DNA of 64,000 bases from Nitratireductor sp. (lineage in GTDB: Bacteria > Pseudomonadota > Alphaproteobacteria > Rhizobiales > Rhizobiaceae), in NCBI GenBank assembly GCA_020637805.1, contig JACKJU010000007.1, positions 124,001 through 188,000 of the forward strand. The letters run 5' to 3'. A program made the translations under genes and the position numbers. Shown piece by piece: positions 27,989 to 37,421 of the stretch. The notes under the pieces were generated by a model. That model saw only the letters and a program-made list of their open reading frames with translations, was not told the origin of the DNA and searched no databases. Position 1 is the first letter of the stretch; every line of letters starts with the position of its first letter.

Positions 27989-28275
27989 TTGTGGTTTTCC
28001 TTGAAAACGATACCCGGCGCTCCGGCGTTTCGCGCCTGCCGGGCGGCCGGAATTGGCTCCCGGATTGCGGCGGATTCGTGGCCGGAATTCAGCGGCCAGA
28101 GAAATATTTGGATCCGCCAAAAGTGAATGAAAACAACAACTAATTTGGAAAACGAGAATCGGCACGAGAGGCTTCGCTACCGGTGTGCATGGGCAGGTCG
28201 CGAGGGCTTAGGGGACGTCCGAGACAGGAGAATTGGGCCGGTGTGTGTCCATGTGATTTTTATCGGCCGGATGCG

Positions 28276-28305
28276 TGATCCGCTTTTGCCTGTACCGCGT
28301 AAACG
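28276..28305 (+). promoter_or_regulatory. RpoE-type (ECF sigma) autoregulatory promoter
   Basis: TGATCC at 28276-28281, 18-bp spacer, TAAACG at 28300-28305, 59 bp before the sigma gene. TGATCC with an 18-bp spacer agrees with the known ChrR-linked RpoE promoter type, and the same pair recurs at 33.1 kb. Confidence 0.65.
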
Positions 28306-28364
28306 GAATAGACATAGGGAGCCAAGCTTTGTTTGTGCCGATTTCAACCTTTCACGGGAGCGGA

Positions 28365-28943
28365 ATGAGTCCGACCAGCGACCCTGCGGCCAGCGACACT
28401 GCCGAACGTCATCTCGACCTGATCGTCAAAATTTCCACTGATCAGGACAAGGATGCATTTGCCGAATTGTTCCAGTGGTTTGGTCCACGGGTCAAGGCAA
28501 TGATGTTGAAACTCGGTGCCAACAACGATCTGGCCGAGGATCTGATGCAGGACACGATGATGACGGTCTGGATGAAAGCCGGCCAGTTCGCTTCTTGGAA
28601 GGGATCAGCCGGAGCCTGGATATTCACGATCGCGCGAAACAAGCGCATTGACCGGTTCCGCAGGCAGTCCACCCGCCACTATGTCGATGTTGACGGCATG
28701 GAGTTTGCCGACGACTCGCCCGATGGCGAAGACATGGTGCTGGCTGACGAGCGCGACCGTATCGTCTCGAATGCCACTGCCGGACTTCCCGAGGAATTGC
28801 GCGAAATCGTCAGGTTGGCCTTTGTCGAGGAAAAATCGCAGACCGAGATTGCCAGCGAACTTGGCATACCGCTCGGAACAGTCAAATCACGCACAAGACG
28901 TGCGTATCAGAAGATCAGAGATGAATTGGAGGATGTGCTGTGA
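28365..28943 (+). CDS. rpoE: ECF sigma factor of the RpoE/ChrR type
   Basis: 192 residues. Sigma region 2: DAFAELFQWFGPRVKAMM, LAEDLMQDTMMTVWMKA and TIARNKRIDRFRR (-10 recognition). Sigma region 4: LPEELREIVRLAFVEEKSQTEIASELGIPLGTVKSRTRRAYQKIR (-35 recognition helix). Start at 28365 has GGGAGCGG upstream; longer in-frame starts lack one and would overlap the promoter. The stop overlaps the anti-sigma start (GTGA). It should direct the response to singlet oxygen or related photo-oxidative stress. Confidence 0.94.
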   Translation: MSPTSDPAASDTAERHLDLIVKISTDQDKDAFAELFQWFGPRVKAMMLKLGANNDLAEDLMQDTMMTVWMKAGQFASWKGSAGAWIFTIARNKRIDRFRRQSTRHYVDVDGMEFADDSPDGEDMVLADERDRIVSNATAGLPEELREIVRLAFVEEKSQTEIASELGIPLGTVKSRTRRAYQKIRDELEDVL

Positions 28944-29617
28944 ATACCACCCATCATCCCGATGAAGCGACATTGATGGAATATGCGGCCGGCACCCTCG
29001 ACGAGGCGTTTGCCGTCACCGTCTCGTGTCACCTCGAAATTTGCCCTGACTGCCGCAAGTCGGTACGAGCCGCTGAGGCAATGGGCGGCGCGATGTTGTG
29101 CGAGCAGGTTGGCGCACCGGTTGCCGAGGGTTCCTTTGGCAGGCTCCTGGAAAAGATTTCCGCTGCCTCGGGCGAGGGCGGCAACACCGCCCCTGCCGTC
29201 ATGGAGCAGGTTCAGCCGCAAAGCCCCGGAAGCGTGCTTCCCGCTGCGCTCGGCTCGTACATAGGCCGCAACGTGGATGAAATTCGCTGGAAACGGATTG
29301 GTCCTGGCGTCTGGCAGCATCCGATCCGCCTTTCCGACGGTGCTAAGTCTTCGCTTCGGCTGTTGCGGATCGCACCTGGACGCAGTGTCCCGGAACACGG
29401 GCATGGCGGGCAGGAAATCACGTTGATCCTTTCCGGCGCCTACCGCGACGAGATCGGGTATTTCGGTCCGGGCGACGTTGCCGACCTCGACGAGGATATC
29501 GAGCATCAGCCGCGAGTGGTTTCCGACGAGGATTGCATCTGCCTTGCCGCCACCGAGAAGCCGACGCGCTTCAAGAGCCTGGCAGGGCGGTTGCTGCAGC
29601 CGTTTGTGGGAATATGA
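28940..29617 (+). CDS. chrR: ChrR-type zinc anti-sigma factor with C-terminal cupin
   Basis: 225 residues. The N-terminal anti-sigma domain has His6, His31, Cys35 and Cys38 (HLEICPDC), the zinc ligand set known for Rhodobacter ChrR. The C-terminal cupin keeps His153, His155, Glu159 and His189 (PEHGHGGQEI ... DIEHQPR), matching the second zinc site needed for singlet-oxygen response. GTG start overlaps the sigma stop, ensuring matched synthesis. A linker at about 75-97 is low complexity. Confidence 0.94.
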   Translation: MNTTHHPDEATLMEYAAGTLDEAFAVTVSCHLEICPDCRKSVRAAEAMGGAMLCEQVGAPVAEGSFGRLLEKISAASGEGGNTAPAVMEQVQPQSPGSVLPAALGSYIGRNVDEIRWKRIGPGVWQHPIRLSDGAKSSLRLLRIAPGRSVPEHGHGGQEITLILSGAYRDEIGYFGPGDVADLDEDIEHQPRVVSDEDCICLAATEKPTRFKSLAGRLLQPFVGI

Positions 29618-30402
29618 CCAGCAATCCCGTAAATGGAACGGCTGATGGCACGCCCCGGTGGAACAAGGTTTGGGTGATAGGCGCAAGCACGGGCATTGGC
29701 CGTGAAACCGCGCTGAAACTCATGCCAATGTGCGCGGAACTGTTCGTTTCCGCCCGTTCCGAGGACAAGCTGGCAGAAGTCGCAGCCATCGGCGCAACAG
29801 TGACAAGCCTCCCGCTAGACGTCACGAATGCGAGTGAGGTGAATGAGGCGGCAGCACGGATCTCATCCGGCGGCGAGCCAGTGGATCTGGTGGTCATCTC
29901 TTCCGGTCTATGGCGCAAGGTGAACCTGCCGGACATCGATCCGGCGGATTTCCGCGCCGCCATGGACGTGAATTTCAACGGCGTGATCGAAGTGCTTGCA
30001 GCGGTATTGCCGGCAATGGCGAAACGCGGCTCTGGCCACGTCGCAATCATTGCCTCGGTTTCGGGCTATCGCGGCCTTCCCGGTGCATCCGCTTACGCGC
30101 CGACCAAGGCCGCCCTCATCAATCTTGCCGAATGCATCAAGCCCCAACTCGACGGGCTGGGGATCACGGTGTCGATCATCAATCCGGGATTCGTAGACAC
30201 GCCGATGACATCGGTGAACAAGTTTCCCATGCCGTTTCTCATGGAACCGGAAGAGGCAGCCTCGATCATCGTTTCGGGTCTTGAGCGCAGGGCCTACGAG
30301 ATCGCCTTCCCAAGGAAGATGGTCTGGTCGCTCAAGCTTGCACGGATGCTGCCGAATGCAGTCTTCTTCTGGCTGGTCAAGAAAATGGTGATGCGCGGTT
30401 AA
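29614..30402 (+). CDS. Short-chain dehydrogenase/reductase of the RpoE-ChrR locus
   Basis: 262 residues. Cofactor loop GASTGIGRETA (23-33), NNAG-equivalent region VISSGLWRK, catalytic serine in IASVSG and YAPTK (YxxxK motif). The C-terminal half ends with a hydrophobic helix near FFWLVKKMVMRG. ATGA overlap with chrR makes it the third cistron of this operon. An SDR is part of the conserved RpoE-ChrR gene set in alphaproteobacteria; the substrate is probably lipid-like but unproved. Confidence 0.9.
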   Translation: MTSNPVNGTADGTPRWNKVWVIGASTGIGRETALKLMPMCAELFVSARSEDKLAEVAAIGATVTSLPLDVTNASEVNEAAARISSGGEPVDLVVISSGLWRKVNLPDIDPADFRAAMDVNFNGVIEVLAAVLPAMAKRGSGHVAIIASVSGYRGLPGASAYAPTKAALINLAECIKPQLDGLGITVSIINPGFVDTPMTSVNKFPMPFLMEPEEAASIIVSGLERRAYEIAFPRKMVWSLKLARMLPNAVFFWLVKKMVMRG

Positions 30403-30447
30403 GCGTGCGATGTCGCCGATGCAGCGCTTTTCGCCGCGTCGGAGTGC

Positions 30448-30933
30448 CTACTTGCCGGCAGCGCCTGTCTTGCGGAACACTAGGAATATTTCCGCGACTT
30501 CAAGTCCGAACTTCGAGAGACGCGCCCGGCCAAGCAACGTGTCGGGCGAGATGCGGTACATCCTGTCATCAAATCGCAGGTCGATCTTGCGTCCGCCGAC
30601 AGGGACCGGAAACACGTAGTCCATCCGAATTTCGCCCGCGTGGAATTGCCCGCGCGCCGGCTTGTCGAGATCTGCGCATTGGGCGAGGAACTCGTCCCCA
30701 CTCAGGAAGCGGACTTCCCACACACGTTCTTCGCGTTCACCGTCGCCATAGGTGAAATTCTCGGCGAGGCAGAACACTTCATCGCGCCAGAAGCCCTCGA
30801 GTTGGATCTCGAGCGTGCGCCGTACCTTGCCCCGGCGGTCGAGCACGAATCCGGATGCCGTTGAATGCCCCGAAAAGAAATCGGTCATCGGGTTGTGGAG
30901 TGTTCCCTGGAATTGCGGTTTTCCCTGAAGCAT
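30448..30933 (-). CDS. DUF3833 family protein
   Basis: 161 residues, beta-rich, with family marks LEGFWRDEVFCLAENFTYGDGEREERVW (about 46-73) and MDYVFPVPVGGRKIDLRFDDRMY. Members are lipoprotein-like or cytosolic proteins co-occurring with DUF1365 and flavoprotein genes. No lipobox is seen here. It is the last cistron of the minus-strand operon, 3 bp after DUF1365, and converges on the SDR gene. Confidence 0.88.
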   Translation of the reverse strand: MLQGKPQFQGTLHNPMTDFFSGHSTASGFVLDRRGKVRRTLEIQLEGFWRDEVFCLAENFTYGDGEREERVWEVRFLSGDEFLAQCADLDKPARGQFHAGEIRMDYVFPVPVGGRKIDLRFDDRMYRISPDTLLGRARLSKFGLEVAEIFLVFRKTGAAGK

Positions 30934-30936
30934 GGC

Positions 30937-31728
30937 TCAAGCCCCCCTCGTGCTGATGCGGTCCTTGCCTTCGTCCGAGACGGCCTGCTCCCTTCGCGCA
31001 AGGCCTACGCGTTGTGGGAAACGTAACCCCTTGAGCCAGAGCTTTGCTGCTTCATAGTGGATGGCCGCCACGACCTTCAAAGTCATGAACGGAAATGCCA
31101 AAGCGGATTTGATTATCTGCAATCCGGAAAACGGCGCGGCATTTGCCTTGAAGAATGTCTTGAGCACGGGTTTGCCACCCTCGTGCAGCGCCACGCCCAC
31201 GGTCAGCTTTTCGGCATCGAGCGCCAGTCCGAAATTGTAGTGGCCGTGAGCTTCGTTGAACGGCGAAACCAGCATGCGTTTGCCTGCCGGTTCGACCCGT
31301 CCATCCGTGATGCGGCAAACATAGCTTGTCCTATCCCCGAACGTATTCGAAACCTCGTACACGGCCGCCACCGGCTGGCGCTCGCTGTCGAGGCAGAAGT
31401 ACACGCTGAGCGGATTGAACACGAAACCCAGCAGACGCGGATAGGTCAGCAGCCAGACAGACACGATATCCTCGCGGCCAGTCTCCCTGCGGACAAGATC
31501 ACGGGCATGCTGCGCCAGATCCTCCCTGGAGCCATCCGCCATGTCGGCGCGGTGCAGCGACAAGAGGTTGAAGCGGTCGACGGAGAAGAATGGCGTCTTG
31601 TCGAGTTCCTGCAATTGCCCGGCGTCAACGAGTATGGAGAAGACGCCATACTCAAGGCGGTGATGCAGAGGCCTTACGCGCTCGTGCACCACCTTGCCGG
31701 TCATGATTGCAGGTTTCCCGAAGATCAT
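30937..31728 (-). CDS. DUF1365 family protein
   Basis: 263 residues. Family marks: GKVVHERVRPLHHRLEYGVF (about 10-29), LLTYPRLLGFVFNPLSVYFC and VSPFNEAHGHYNFG. DUF1365 proteins are found beside an FAD-binding protein and a cyclopropane-fatty-acid synthase-like methyltransferase in the RpoE regulon and are thought to act on membrane lipids. Start at 31728 overlaps the flavoprotein stop (ATGA), so longer upstream readings are rejected. Confidence 0.92.
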   Translation of the reverse strand: MIFGKPAIMTGKVVHERVRPLHHRLEYGVFSILVDAGQLQELDKTPFFSVDRFNLLSLHRADMADGSREDLAQHARDLVRRETGREDIVSVWLLTYPRLLGFVFNPLSVYFCLDSERQPVAAVYEVSNTFGDRTSYVCRITDGRVEPAGKRMLVSPFNEAHGHYNFGLALDAEKLTVGVALHEGGKPVLKTFFKANAAPFSGLQIIKSALAFPFMTLKVVAAIHYEAAKLWLKGLRFPQRVGLARREQAVSDEGKDRISTRGA

Positions 31729-33059
31729 TCGGCTGCCTCCAGCATGATTGCCGGACCGACCGTGATACGGCTGGAAGGCTCCGGGACATTCCACGGCCTG
31801 CTGACCCCGCCAAGCTGTTCTGCCACTGCAAGCCCACTTTGAAGCGCATCCTCGTGGAATCCGAAGCCGAAATAGGAACCGCAGAACCACGAACGCCGGT
31901 GCCCCTGAAGGTTCCAGAGATGTTTCTGGGCGGCAATTGCACCCGTATCGAGGATGGGATGGCGATAGGTGGTTTCGTAGAGAATGCTTTCGGGCGCGAT
32001 TTCACTTGCCGCATTGAGCGTCACGAAGAGATCGGTTGCCGTGTCAGGCTGTTGCAGCCTGTTCATCCAGTAGGTGCAGCTCGACCTGTTCTGACCGTCG
32101 GCGCTCGCGCTCCCCGCAAGATAGTTCCAGCTTGCCCAGAGGCGGCGGCGCTGCGGCATGTGGCGCGCATCCGTGTGCAGGACGGTGGGGTTGCTTGAAT
32201 AGGCGAACGGTTTTAGCAAGGACTGCTCGATCCGGTCGCTATCCCCCATCAGCCTGAGCGCCACATCGGCATGGCAGGCGAAGACCACCTGGTCGAACCT
32301 GGACGCATTGCCCTTGGCATCCCTTATTTCCACGTAACCGGGGTGCCGAACGACCGACGCTATTTCGCAGTCCGTGCGCGCGGCCATGTTCCCGGAGCGT
32401 ATCAAGCGGCCCACATATTCCTGGGAGCCACCTTTGACGGTGCGCCACTTCGGCCTGTTGCGAATTTTCAGCAATCCGTGGTTTGCATAGAATTCGATAA
32501 AGGATCGTGCCGGAAAGGTCGACATCGCATTTGCCGGCGACGACCAGATCGCGCCGGCCATTGGCAGGATGTGCCGATGCAGAAATTCCTCGCTGTAGTT
32601 CTCGCGCTCGAGGAACTCGCCGAGTGAAACCTCTGCCTCGTGGTTCAGAACCGCTTCCGGCGACTCGGCAAAGAAACGGCGTATGTCGCGAAGCATGCGC
32701 CAGTGACCGAAGTTCACGACATTGGATCGCTGACCGAAAAGACCCTGGATGCCGGTGCCGTTGTATTCGTAGACACCCTCGTCGAGCGAGAACGAAAATG
32801 ACATGTCCGATTCGATATTGGGAACATCGAGGTGTTCGAACAGCGCCGTGAGATTGGGGTAGGTGGCCTCGTTGTAGACGATGAAACCGGTGTCCACGGC
32901 AACTGGTCCATCCCCGAGCATCACAGTACGGGTGTTGGAATGACCACCCAGATGGGATTCCCTTTCGAAGATGGTGACGCGGTGGCGGCGCGAAAGCAGC
33001 CAGGCGGCGGAGAGCCCGGCAATTCCGGACCCGATGACGGCAATGTTTTGAGTATCCAT
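31725..33059 (-). CDS. FAD/NAD(P)-binding amine-oxidase-like protein of the RpoE regulon
   Basis: 444 residues. N-terminal FAD fold VIGSGIAGLSAAWLLSRRH (9-27) with E-S-H-L-G-G-H-S-N-T; mid-part LRDIRRFFAESPEAVL and MAGAIWSSP; C-terminal WFCGSYFGFGFHEDALQSGL. This family lies first in the FAD/DUF1365 operon. In Rhodobacter the corresponding genes belong to the singlet-oxygen regulon and some take part in furan fatty acid formation. Preceded by an RpoE-type promoter at 33088-33117. The usual cyclopropane-synthase partner is absent from this locus. Confidence 0.9.
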   Translation of the reverse strand: MDTQNIAVIGSGIAGLSAAWLLSRRHRVTIFERESHLGGHSNTRTVMLGDGPVAVDTGFIVYNEATYPNLTALFEHLDVPNIESDMSFSFSLDEGVYEYNGTGIQGLFGQRSNVVNFGHWRMLRDIRRFFAESPEAVLNHEAEVSLGEFLERENYSEEFLHRHILPMAGAIWSSPANAMSTFPARSFIEFYANHGLLKIRNRPKWRTVKGGSQEYVGRLIRSGNMAARTDCEIASVVRHPGYVEIRDAKGNASRFDQVVFACHADVALRLMGDSDRIEQSLLKPFAYSSNPTVLHTDARHMPQRRRLWASWNYLAGSASADGQNRSSCTYWMNRLQQPDTATDLFVTLNAASEIAPESILYETTYRHPILDTGAIAAQKHLWNLQGHRRSWFCGSYFGFGFHEDALQSGLAVAEQLGGVSRPWNVPEPSSRITVGPAIMLEAAE

Positions 33060-33087
33060 TCCAGCAATATCCCTTGAAGTTCCTATT

Positions 33088-33117
33088 GAACTACGAAGGG
33101 AGAAGCCTTGCGGATCA
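33088..33117 (-). promoter_or_regulatory. RpoE-type promoter for the FAD/DUF1365/DUF3833 operon
   Basis: On the minus strand TGATCC (33117-33112), 18-bp spacer, TAGTTC (33093-33088), about 30 bp before the first ATG. Same -35 and same spacing as the sigma gene's own promoter. Confidence 0.6.
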
Positions 33118-33199
33118 TCACTGGCGGCATTTCAACTGCAACGGGGCACAAACGTCTCGGCAGGGCGATTATTGTGTGCTCCAGTTGCGGCAAGAGCCG

Positions 33200-35530
33200 T
33201 CAGGCATAGGTCTTGACGGGCGTGCCGGCCAAAGCGGAGATGTTGATCAGTCCACGCACGGTGATTGACGGGTTGACGATATGCGCGCGGTTGCCCATTC
33301 CCATCAGAACCGGGCCGACTTCCAGCCCGCCAGCGACGGTCTTCATGCTGTTCCTCACGGCGCTTGCGACCTCGGAGTTCGGGAAGACCAGGACATTGGC
33401 CCGGCCCGAAAGGCGTGAATTGGGGAACATGCGCTCTCTCAATTCCGGGTCCAGAGCCGTGTCGAGTTGCATTTCGCCCTCGAAGGTGAAGTCGCAATGG
33501 CGATCTTCCAGTATCGCGATGGCAGCCCGGGTCTTCTCGGCAGAGGCAGACCTGAGATTGCCGAACTGCGAGTTCGAACAGATTGCAATATTGGGTTCGA
33601 GGCCGAAACGCCGGACGTGACGTGCGGCAGAGATGACGATGCCCGCCAGTTGCTCCGGGTCCGGATCGGGAAACACCTGCGTGTCGGCAACGAACAGGGG
33701 ACCTGAATCCATGATCAGCACGGAAAGCGCGCCTGCCGGCGCAAGCCCGTCCGTGGCAAGAACCTGGCTTACATAGTTCAGGTGCCACAGATATTGGCCG
33801 AATGTTCCGCAGATCAGGCTGTCGGCATGGCCCAGATGCACGGCAACGGCACCGATGGCGGTGGTGTTGGTGCGCAGGATGGCCTTGGCGAGATCGGGCG
33901 TCACGCCGCGGCGCTCCATGGCCCTGTGATAGGTTTCCCAGTAGTGGCGGTAGCGCGGATCGTTCTCGGGGTTCACGATTTCGAAGCGCTTGACGGTGTC
34001 AGGGGAAAGGCCGAGCCTGTGCGCGCGGTGCTCGATAACCTCCGGACGTCCGATCAGCATCGGCTCGTCGGTCATTTCCTCCAGCATGGCTGCTGCTGCA
34101 CGCAGCACGCGCTCATCCTCGCCTTCCGCAAAGGCGATGCGCCTTGTTGCCTGCCGTGCCGCCTCGAACACCGGGCGCATCAGCATGGAGGACCGGTAGA
34201 CCGAGGCGGTCAGCCGCTCGCGATACTTTCCAAGGTCTTCCACGGGCCGGGTGGCGACTCCGCTGGCAATGCCCGCCTCGGCGACAGCCCCGGCTACGAT
34301 GGATTTCAGCCGCGGATCGAACGGCTTCGGGATCAGGTATTCCGGCCCGAACTTGAGGTCCTCATTGCCATAGACGGCAGCTGCTTCCGCCGCCGAGGTC
34401 TTGCGGGCAAGCTGGGCAATGCCCTCTACGCAGGCAATCTTCATTTCATCGTTGATCGTGGTCGCACCGATGTCCAGCGCGCCGCGGAAGATGAAGGGGA
34501 AACAAAGGACATTGTTGACCTGGTTGGGGTAGTCGGACCGGCCGGTGGCGATGATTGCGTCGGGAGCCACTGCCTTGACTTCTTCCGGCATGATTTCCGG
34601 TGTCGGGTTGGCCAGCGCCAGGATGATTGGCTTCTTGGCCATTTTTTGGACCATCTCGGGTTTGAGGACGCGCGGCCCCGATAGGCCGAGGAAGAGGTCT
34701 GCACCGGCGATGACATCGTCCAGCGTGGCCGGGCCGCCCGGTTGCGCATAGGCAGCTTTCTGGGGCGTCATGTCTTCGGCACGGCCTTCATGGACAAGAC
34801 CGTGGATGTCACAAAGCCAGATGTTCTCGCGCTTTGCGCCCAGTGATACGAGCATGTTCAGGCAGGCAATGCCGGCAGCGCCGCCGCCGGTAGACACGAT
34901 CCGCACATCCTCGAAATTGCGGCCTGTCAGGTGCAGTGCGTTCAATGCAGCAGCGCCGACAACGATCGCCGTGCCGTGCTGGTCGTCGTGAAAGACCGGG
35001 ATACCCATGCGCTGGCGGCAGATTTCCTCGACGATGAAACAGTCGGGCGCCTTGATGTCCTCGAGGTTGATGGCACCGAATGTCGGCTCGAGCGCAATGA
35101 TGTGCTCGGCAAGCTTCTCGGGGTCCTTCTCGTTGATCTCGATGTCGAAACAGTCGATCGAGGCGAACTTCTTGAACAGTACCGCCTTGCCTTCCATGAT
35201 CGGCTTGGAGGCAAGCGGGCCGATATCGCCGAGGCCGAGCGCGGCAGTTCCGTTGGTGACGACTGCGACGAGATTGCCGCGCGCGGTGTACCGGGCTGCG
35301 TCGAGGGGATTTGCCTTGATTTCGAGGCAGGCTTCGGCAACGCCCGGAGAGTAGGCGCGTGCAAGGTCGCGCGGGTTGGCGAGAGGCTTGGTGGGGCGTA
35401 TCTCGAGTTTTCCCGGTGACGGAAACTCGTGGTAGTCGAGCGCGCTCTTGCGGAAGGATGTGTCTTCGGAGGGTCCCGCCGGCGTGCCGGTTTCTGGCGC
35501 GGTGATGGCTTCTTTGGTTGGCTCGCTCAT
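33200..35530 (-). CDS. maeB: NADP-dependent malic enzyme with phosphotransacetylase-like C-terminal domain
   Basis: 776 residues, usual MaeB length. Malic enzyme domain about 30-440 (AYSPGVAEACLEI, VTNGTAALGLGDIG, the HDDQHGTAIV metal/substrate segment, GGGAAGIACLNMLVSLG dinucleotide loop). Phosphotransacetylase-like domain about 450-776, which regulates rather than acetylates in known examples. It decarboxylates malate to pyruvate, giving NADPH. GGGAGG precedes ATG 35530. Single gene, cytosolic. Confidence 0.97.
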   Translation of the reverse strand: MSEPTKEAITAPETGTPAGPSEDTSFRKSALDYHEFPSPGKLEIRPTKPLANPRDLARAYSPGVAEACLEIKANPLDAARYTARGNLVAVVTNGTAALGLGDIGPLASKPIMEGKAVLFKKFASIDCFDIEINEKDPEKLAEHIIALEPTFGAINLEDIKAPDCFIVEEICRQRMGIPVFHDDQHGTAIVVGAAALNALHLTGRNFEDVRIVSTGGGAAGIACLNMLVSLGAKRENIWLCDIHGLVHEGRAEDMTPQKAAYAQPGGPATLDDVIAGADLFLGLSGPRVLKPEMVQKMAKKPIILALANPTPEIMPEEVKAVAPDAIIATGRSDYPNQVNNVLCFPFIFRGALDIGATTINDEMKIACVEGIAQLARKTSAAEAAAVYGNEDLKFGPEYLIPKPFDPRLKSIVAGAVAEAGIASGVATRPVEDLGKYRERLTASVYRSSMLMRPVFEAARQATRRIAFAEGEDERVLRAAAAMLEEMTDEPMLIGRPEVIEHRAHRLGLSPDTVKRFEIVNPENDPRYRHYWETYHRAMERRGVTPDLAKAILRTNTTAIGAVAVHLGHADSLICGTFGQYLWHLNYVSQVLATDGLAPAGALSVLIMDSGPLFVADTQVFPDPDPEQLAGIVISAARHVRRFGLEPNIAICSNSQFGNLRSASAEKTRAAIAILEDRHCDFTFEGEMQLDTALDPELRERMFPNSRLSGRANVLVFPNSEVASAVRNSMKTVAGGLEVGPVLMGMGNRAHIVNPSITVRGLINISALAGTPVKTYA

Positions 35531-35718
35531 TGTTTCCTCCCGGGCCGGCAGAAGACGCCGGAACCTGTATGCCCGTCCCGAACGGGACTCGAAATTGAAA
35601 TCATGCTCTAGCTGGCAGTTTCCGCGTCAAACGGCAAGCGGCTTCGAAAAACCCGTGGCTTGCGGCATGCCGGAGCGGAGTTTCGGATCTGGTAGCTTGT
35701 GGCAGTGACGAATGCATG

Positions 35719-36963
35719 TCAGCCGCGCAGGGAGCTTTCATACCACTCAACCAGCATGCGCCGTTCCTCGGGCGCAAGTTCAACGCCCATCGTCGCAGCG
35801 CCAGGCGGCGGCATTGCATGGCTGCGTCCTGCCTGCAGGTAGATCTGTCGCGCCCTTGAGGTAATCTGCTTGTCTGTCTCGAACTTGACGCCGCGTGGCG
35901 CGACGATGATGCCTTCCCAGCCGGGTTCGGCGGCATGGCACATGGAGCAGCGGCCCATCACGATATCGCGAACTTCCTCGAAGTGCGTATTGGCGGCAAA
36001 CAATTGTTCGGTCGGCGTCAGTGCCGCTTCCTCGTCGGCTTCCATTTGCGCTTCACCGGGGAAGGTGGACAGCCAGACAATCGCCAGAAACAGCGCTGCC
36101 GTTGCAGCCCAGGTCCAGTAAGGGCTGCCCTTGCGGGCGTGACGCGTGTTGAACCAGTGCCGGATGGTAACCCCCATCAGGAAGACCAGCGCCGCGATTA
36201 CCCAGTTGTATTCGGTGCCGAAGGCAAGCGGATAGTGGTTCGACAGCATCAGGAAGATGACCGGCAGGGTCAGGTAGTTGTTGTGGGTCGAACGCAGCTT
36301 GGCAATCTTGCCGTATTTCGGATCGGGCTTCCGGCCTGCCTTCAGGTCGGCAACCACGATACGCTGGTTCGGCATGATGATGAAAAACACGTTCGCCGTC
36401 ATGATGGTCGCGGTGAACGCGCCAAGATGCAGCATCATTGCCCGGCCGGTGAAGATTTCGTTGTAGCCCCAGCCCATGATCACCAGGAGGACGAAGAGCA
36501 GCAGCATGAGAAGGGTAGGGCGCTCGCCCAGTCCCGACTTGCACAGTAGGTCGTACACGATCCAGCCGATTGTAAGCGAAGCCGCGGAGATGAGAATGGC
36601 CTGCCAGGGCAGCAGGTCGGCCTTGGTGGGGTCGATCAGAAACAGTTCGGAACCGGCCCAATAGACGATTGCCAGCATGGCCGCGCCTGAAAGCCAGGTG
36701 GCGTAGCTCTCCCATTTGAACCAGGTCAGATGTTCCGGCATCTCGGCCGGCGCAACCAGGTATTTCTGGATATGGTAGAAGCCGCCGCCATGCACCTGCC
36801 ACTCCTCGCCATATGCGCCTTCCGGCAGGCCCGGCCGTTGCGTCAGACCGAGGTCCAGAGCGATGAAGTAGAAGGAGGATCCGATCCAGGCGATGGCCGT
36901 AATGAGATGAAGCCATCTCACCGCAAATGCCATCCATTCCCAGGCTACAGCATAGTCATACAT
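35719..36963 (-). CDS. puuD: Urate hydroxylase PuuD (membrane urate oxidase with cytochrome c)
   Basis: 414 residues. The N-terminal DUF989 membrane part has about eight helices beginning MAFAVRWLHLITAIAWIGSSFYF; the C-terminal cytochrome c has haem motif CSMCH at 339-343. PuuD hydroxylates urate to 5-hydroxyisourate and passes electrons to the respiratory chain. No other purine gene is adjacent. Start at 36963 fits the family; the frame extends to 37059 upstream without support. AAC/CTCACGATG context shows only weak ribosome binding. Confidence 0.95.
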   Translation of the reverse strand: MYDYAVAWEWMAFAVRWLHLITAIAWIGSSFYFIALDLGLTQRPGLPEGAYGEEWQVHGGGFYHIQKYLVAPAEMPEHLTWFKWESYATWLSGAAMLAIVYWAGSELFLIDPTKADLLPWQAILISAASLTIGWIVYDLLCKSGLGERPTLLMLLLFVLLVIMGWGYNEIFTGRAMMLHLGAFTATIMTANVFFIIMPNQRIVVADLKAGRKPDPKYGKIAKLRSTHNNYLTLPVIFLMLSNHYPLAFGTEYNWVIAALVFLMGVTIRHWFNTRHARKGSPYWTWAATAALFLAIVWLSTFPGEAQMEADEEAALTPTEQLFAANTHFEEVRDIVMGRCSMCHAAEPGWEGIIVAPRGVKFETDKQITSRARQIYLQAGRSHAMPPPGAATMGVELAPEERRMLVEWYESSLRG

Positions 36964-37421
36964 CGTGAGTTCCCCAATATCCGCCTGACCACAAGATCCG
37001 CCAGCCTGTGTGAGCGCAATGCAACGCCCGCTGTCGTGCCGGTGGATTTGCCGGCGCACCTCACGAGGAGCACCTGCACAATTGTGACAGGTTTGCCCGG
37101 CAGCGCAAAAAATTCAAGGAAATCCGCTTCTTTTGCACGGCAACCTTTGCGGCAGAGCGGTGCCCGGCAACGCCGGATCGTCAGGCTCTGCGGAATTTTC
37201 GCCGGTCAGCCTGTCAGGCAGCCACCCGTCCGGTCCGGCTGCGCTCGCGCAGCAAATCGGTTCGCTACGTCATTTCAAAGTTGACTAATTTAGTTTAGAA
37301 TAATTCTAAAGTATTGTTTTTGTTGATAATTTTCTTGACTAAGCATGTTTCTGCGTTCTACAGACTGGGGCTCAAACCCATCTGATTGCACTGCCTTGAC
37401 CAGTGCCTATTGGAGAATGCA
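36964..37421. other. Intergenic region between puuD and iron-binding protein gene
   Basis: The left 300 bp is GC-rich with no gene. The right 150 bp is AT-rich and contains the Irr-type palindrome and the promoter region of the iron transporter protein. Confidence 0.6.
37294..37310. promoter_or_regulatory. Iron control element (Irr box-like palindrome)
   Basis: TTTAGAATAATTCTAAA is a perfect 8+1+8 palindrome matching the iron control element bound by Irr in Rhizobiales. It lies 112 bp upstream of an iron-binding protein gene, so iron regulation is likely. Confidence 0.8.
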
